From: Actinomycetota bacterium
Lineage (GTDB): Bacteria; Actinomycetota; UBA4738
Length of the DNA: 6,053 nt
Assembly (NCBI GenBank): GCA_005888465.1
Contig: VAYJ01000211.1
Coordinates: forward strand, 1-6,053
Reading direction: 5' to 3'
In this document: piece by piece, positions 5,337-6,053 of the stretch
Layout of the letters: each line of letters starts with the position of its first letter
Position numbering within the stretch: the stretch's first letter is position 1
Translations under genes and position numbers: made by a program
The notes under the pieces: model-generated
Database searches by the model: none
Told to the model about the DNA's origin: nothing
Seen by the model: only the letters and a program-made list of their open reading frames with translations

Positions 5337-5428
5337 GGAGGCGTCAGGGCGCCTGGTGGGCCCCCCGGTCTTCAAAACCGGTGTGCCGGCGAGAGCTGGC
5401 AGGCGGGTTCGATTCCCGTCCGCCTCCG
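5337..5428 (+). tRNA. selC: tRNA-Sec (anticodon UCA)
   Basis: Transfer RNA that inserts selenocysteine at recoded UGA. The acceptor 5' strand is 5337-5344 and the 3' strand 5420-5427: seven Watson-Crick pairs, then a T5344/C5420 mismatch at the eighth. The D arm is 5347-5363: GGGC pairs with GCCC, followed inward by a G5351/G5359 mismatch and one C-G pair. The anticodon stem is CCGGT (5365-5369) with ACCGG (5377-5381); the loop CTTCAAA has TCA at 5372-5374. The variable arm is the diagnostic long one: GCCGGC (5385-5390), loop GAGA, GCTGGC (5395-5400). The T stem is 5403-5407 with 5415-5419 around TTCGATT. The discriminator base G5428 is as in known tRNA-Sec, and CCA is not encoded. The 92-nt length, 8-bp acceptor, extended D stem and long variable arm separate it from tRNA-Ser and other tRNAs. 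It lies 10 nt past the Pr6Pr stop. No other selenium gene is visible. Confidence 0.93.
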
Positions 5429-5465
5429 CAACGCTGTGACCGGCGGAAGCGCGGGAGCGAAAAGG

Positions 5466-5477
5466 AACAGACGTTCT
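5466..5477. promoter_or_regulatory. LexA (SOS) box-like palindrome
   Basis: GAAC-AGAC-GTTC has the GAAC-N4-GTTC core of the Gram-positive/actinobacterial LexA box. Over the 14-base form CGAACRNRYGTTYG it matches at 12 positions, failing only at the two outer bases. No DNA-repair gene follows, and the nearest confident gene starts 368 bp downstream, so it may be fortuitous. Confidence 0.25.
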
Positions 5478-5632
5478 GGCGAGCTCGGCGATGGCCGCGC
5501 CTTCATCGCTCATGGGCTCGTCCGAGGCCAACGCCTTCGAGCCCCCGAGCTATCACCCAGATGCACGAGCCCGAAGCGTTGCGGTTTTACAGTGTTCCTC
5601 CGCCCTTCGCGTGGAGAGAACGCGGAGTGGTT

Positions 5633-5845
5633 GTGAAGTCTCGGGAGCTCCACATACACCCCGCGATCCACTACGTCACCTCGCCGACGGCGCGGCGCCT
5701 GCTACTCCTGGCCGCGGTACTCGCTGTCACCGACGTGCTCGCCCCATTCGGCGTCGCCTTCGCTCATCGACAGGTGAGTCATGACCCACGAAGGCCTTGC
5801 ACATGTAGGCTGGCGCCGCGGACCAGACAGGAGGAGGCACGGTGA
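5633..5845 (+). CDS. Doubtful small ORF with a hydrophobic segment
   Basis: A possible 70-residue product starts at GTG 5633 (or GTG 5627, with GGAGAG 8 nt upstream). Residues 19-42, TARRLLLLAAVLAVTDVLAPFGVA, look like a signal peptide or single membrane span. The C-terminal part is Arg/Pro-rich and unstructured. Its TGA stop (5843-5845) overlaps the ATG of the DUF899 gene by one base, an arrangement that often marks translational coupling. Against it, the frame runs through the likely promoter and Shine-Dalgarno sequence of that gene, and no homologue is recognised. Probably spurious or a remnant. Confidence 0.2.
   Translation: MKSRELHIHPAIHYVTSPTARRLLLLAAVLAVTDVLAPFGVAFAHRQVSHDPRRPCTCRLAPRTRQEEAR
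5806..5811 (+). promoter_or_regulatory. -10 box of the DUF899 gene
   Basis: TAGGCT fits the actinobacterial -10 form. A loose -35 match, ATGACC, lies at 5781-5786 (19-bp spacer). Transcription would start near 5818, giving a leader of about 27 nt that carries the Shine-Dalgarno sequence at 5833-5837. Two 8-bp palindromes, GTCATGAC (5778-5785) and AAGGCCTT (5791-5798), sit across the -35 box and spacer and could bind a regulator. Confidence 0.4.
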
Positions 5846-6053
5846 TGACGGAGCACAGGGTCGCTAGGCAGGAGGAGTGGCAGGTGCAGCGTGACGAGCT
5901 CCTGAAGGAGGAGAAGGAGCTCACCCGCCGAGGCGACGAACTGGCCAGGAAGCGGCGCGAGTTGCCCTGGGTCCCGGTCGAGAAGGACTACCGCTTCGAG
6001 ACGGAGGACGGCACGAAGGCCCTCGCCGATCTCTTCGACGACCGTTCCCAGCT
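5845..6053 (+). CDS. DUF899 family protein, partial (thioredoxin-like fold)
   Basis: The first 69 codons are visible; the gene runs off the right edge. The N-terminus has the typical DUF899 layout: HRVARQEEWQVQRDELLKEE (4-23), a long charged helix, KELTRRGDELARKRRELPWV (24-43), KDYRFETEDG (47-56) and LADLFDDRSQ (60-69). This leads into the thioredoxin-like core, which lies outside the window. The family is abundant in Actinobacteria and is often labelled 'thioredoxin family' or AhpC/TSA-like, but its reaction is not established to my knowledge. GGAGG (5833-5837) lies 7 nt before the ATG at 5845; the adjoining GTG at 5842 has only 4 nt spacing and is less likely. It has its own promoter-like -10 box at 5806-5811. 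Confidence 0.85.
   Translation, partial: MTEHRVARQEEWQVQRDELLKEEKELTRRGDELARKRRELPWVPVEKDYRFETEDGTKALADLFDDRSQ

Larger units (their letters stand above)
5429..5844. other. Stretch of about 415 bp without a confident gene
   Basis: No reading frame here resembles a known protein. The longer frames use atypical codons, and several are translations through or antisense to the tRNA. The stretch holds a LexA-box-like palindrome (5466-5477), a pair of mutually exclusive short hairpins (5598-5627), a doubtful small ORF ending at 5845, and a promoter with Shine-Dalgarno sequence for the DUF899 gene. I see no terminator immediately after the tRNA. Confidence 0.6.

Noticed and set aside
5226..5531. Minus-strand ORF of 101 codons across the tRNA-Sec gene
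   Set aside because: Its middle part is simply the antisense translation of the tRNA; such reading frames are a well-known source of spurious proteins. It also overlaps the Pr6Pr gene.
5381..5845. 154-codon plus-strand ORF starting inside the tRNA
   Set aside because: The start lies within the variable-arm region of the tRNA and the first 80 residues are low-complexity Arg/Pro/Ser. Only the short 3' part is kept, as a doubtful ORF.

Overview
The window is GC-rich, densely coding bacterial DNA, most likely from an Actinomycetota (actinobacterial) genome or metagenome bin. The evidence is the family content: a MiaE-like ferritin-fold protein of the actinobacterial type, an F420-dependent luciferase-like oxidoreductase, a Pr6Pr-type membrane protein, a HAD-IB phosphatase, a twin-arginine (Tat) exported protein, and start sites that look leaderless. 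I cannot name a genus.

Layout, left to right. Positions 1-189 (minus) hold the 5' part of a gene whose visible end looks like the start of a receiver or pseudo-receiver domain. Positions 190-362 are non-coding: a GC-rich palindrome, a weak promoter for that first gene, and a hairpin terminator for the next gene. Positions 363-1013 (minus) encode the MiaE-like protein, divergent from a small helical protein at 1094-1387 (plus). Both of these genes have a TANNNT box just upstream of the ATG and no clear Shine-Dalgarno sequence. Positions 1464-2783 (plus) encode a Tat-exported parallel beta-helix protein. It converges, with a 10-bp gap, on a HAD-IB phosphatase with a C-terminal membrane anchor (2794-3603, minus). 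That gene is divergent from a two-gene plus-strand unit: an F420-dependent LLM oxidoreductase (3687-4649) and, 2 bp later, a six-helix Pr6Pr/AIG1-like membrane protein (4652-5326).

Ten bases after that unit lies the most distinctive element, a selenocysteine tRNA (selC, anticodon UCA, 5337-5428). It has a long variable arm capped by GAGA and an 8-bp acceptor stem with one unusual mismatch. The organism therefore probably makes selenoproteins, but no selA, selB, selD or recognisable selenoprotein is visible here. About 415 bp without a confident gene follow, containing a LexA-box-like palindrome and a doubtful small ORF. The window ends inside a DUF899 (thioredoxin-fold) gene that starts at 5845.

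Apart from the LLM/Pr6Pr pair, the genes look like neighbours rather than one pathway. I see no CRISPR array, insertion sequence, phage module or defence system. The points most worth a second look are the tRNA-Sec structure and its promoter, the paired leaderless divergent starts, the apparent loss of metal-ligand histidines in the MiaE-like protein, and the exported beta-helix protein with a tailspike-like C-terminus.
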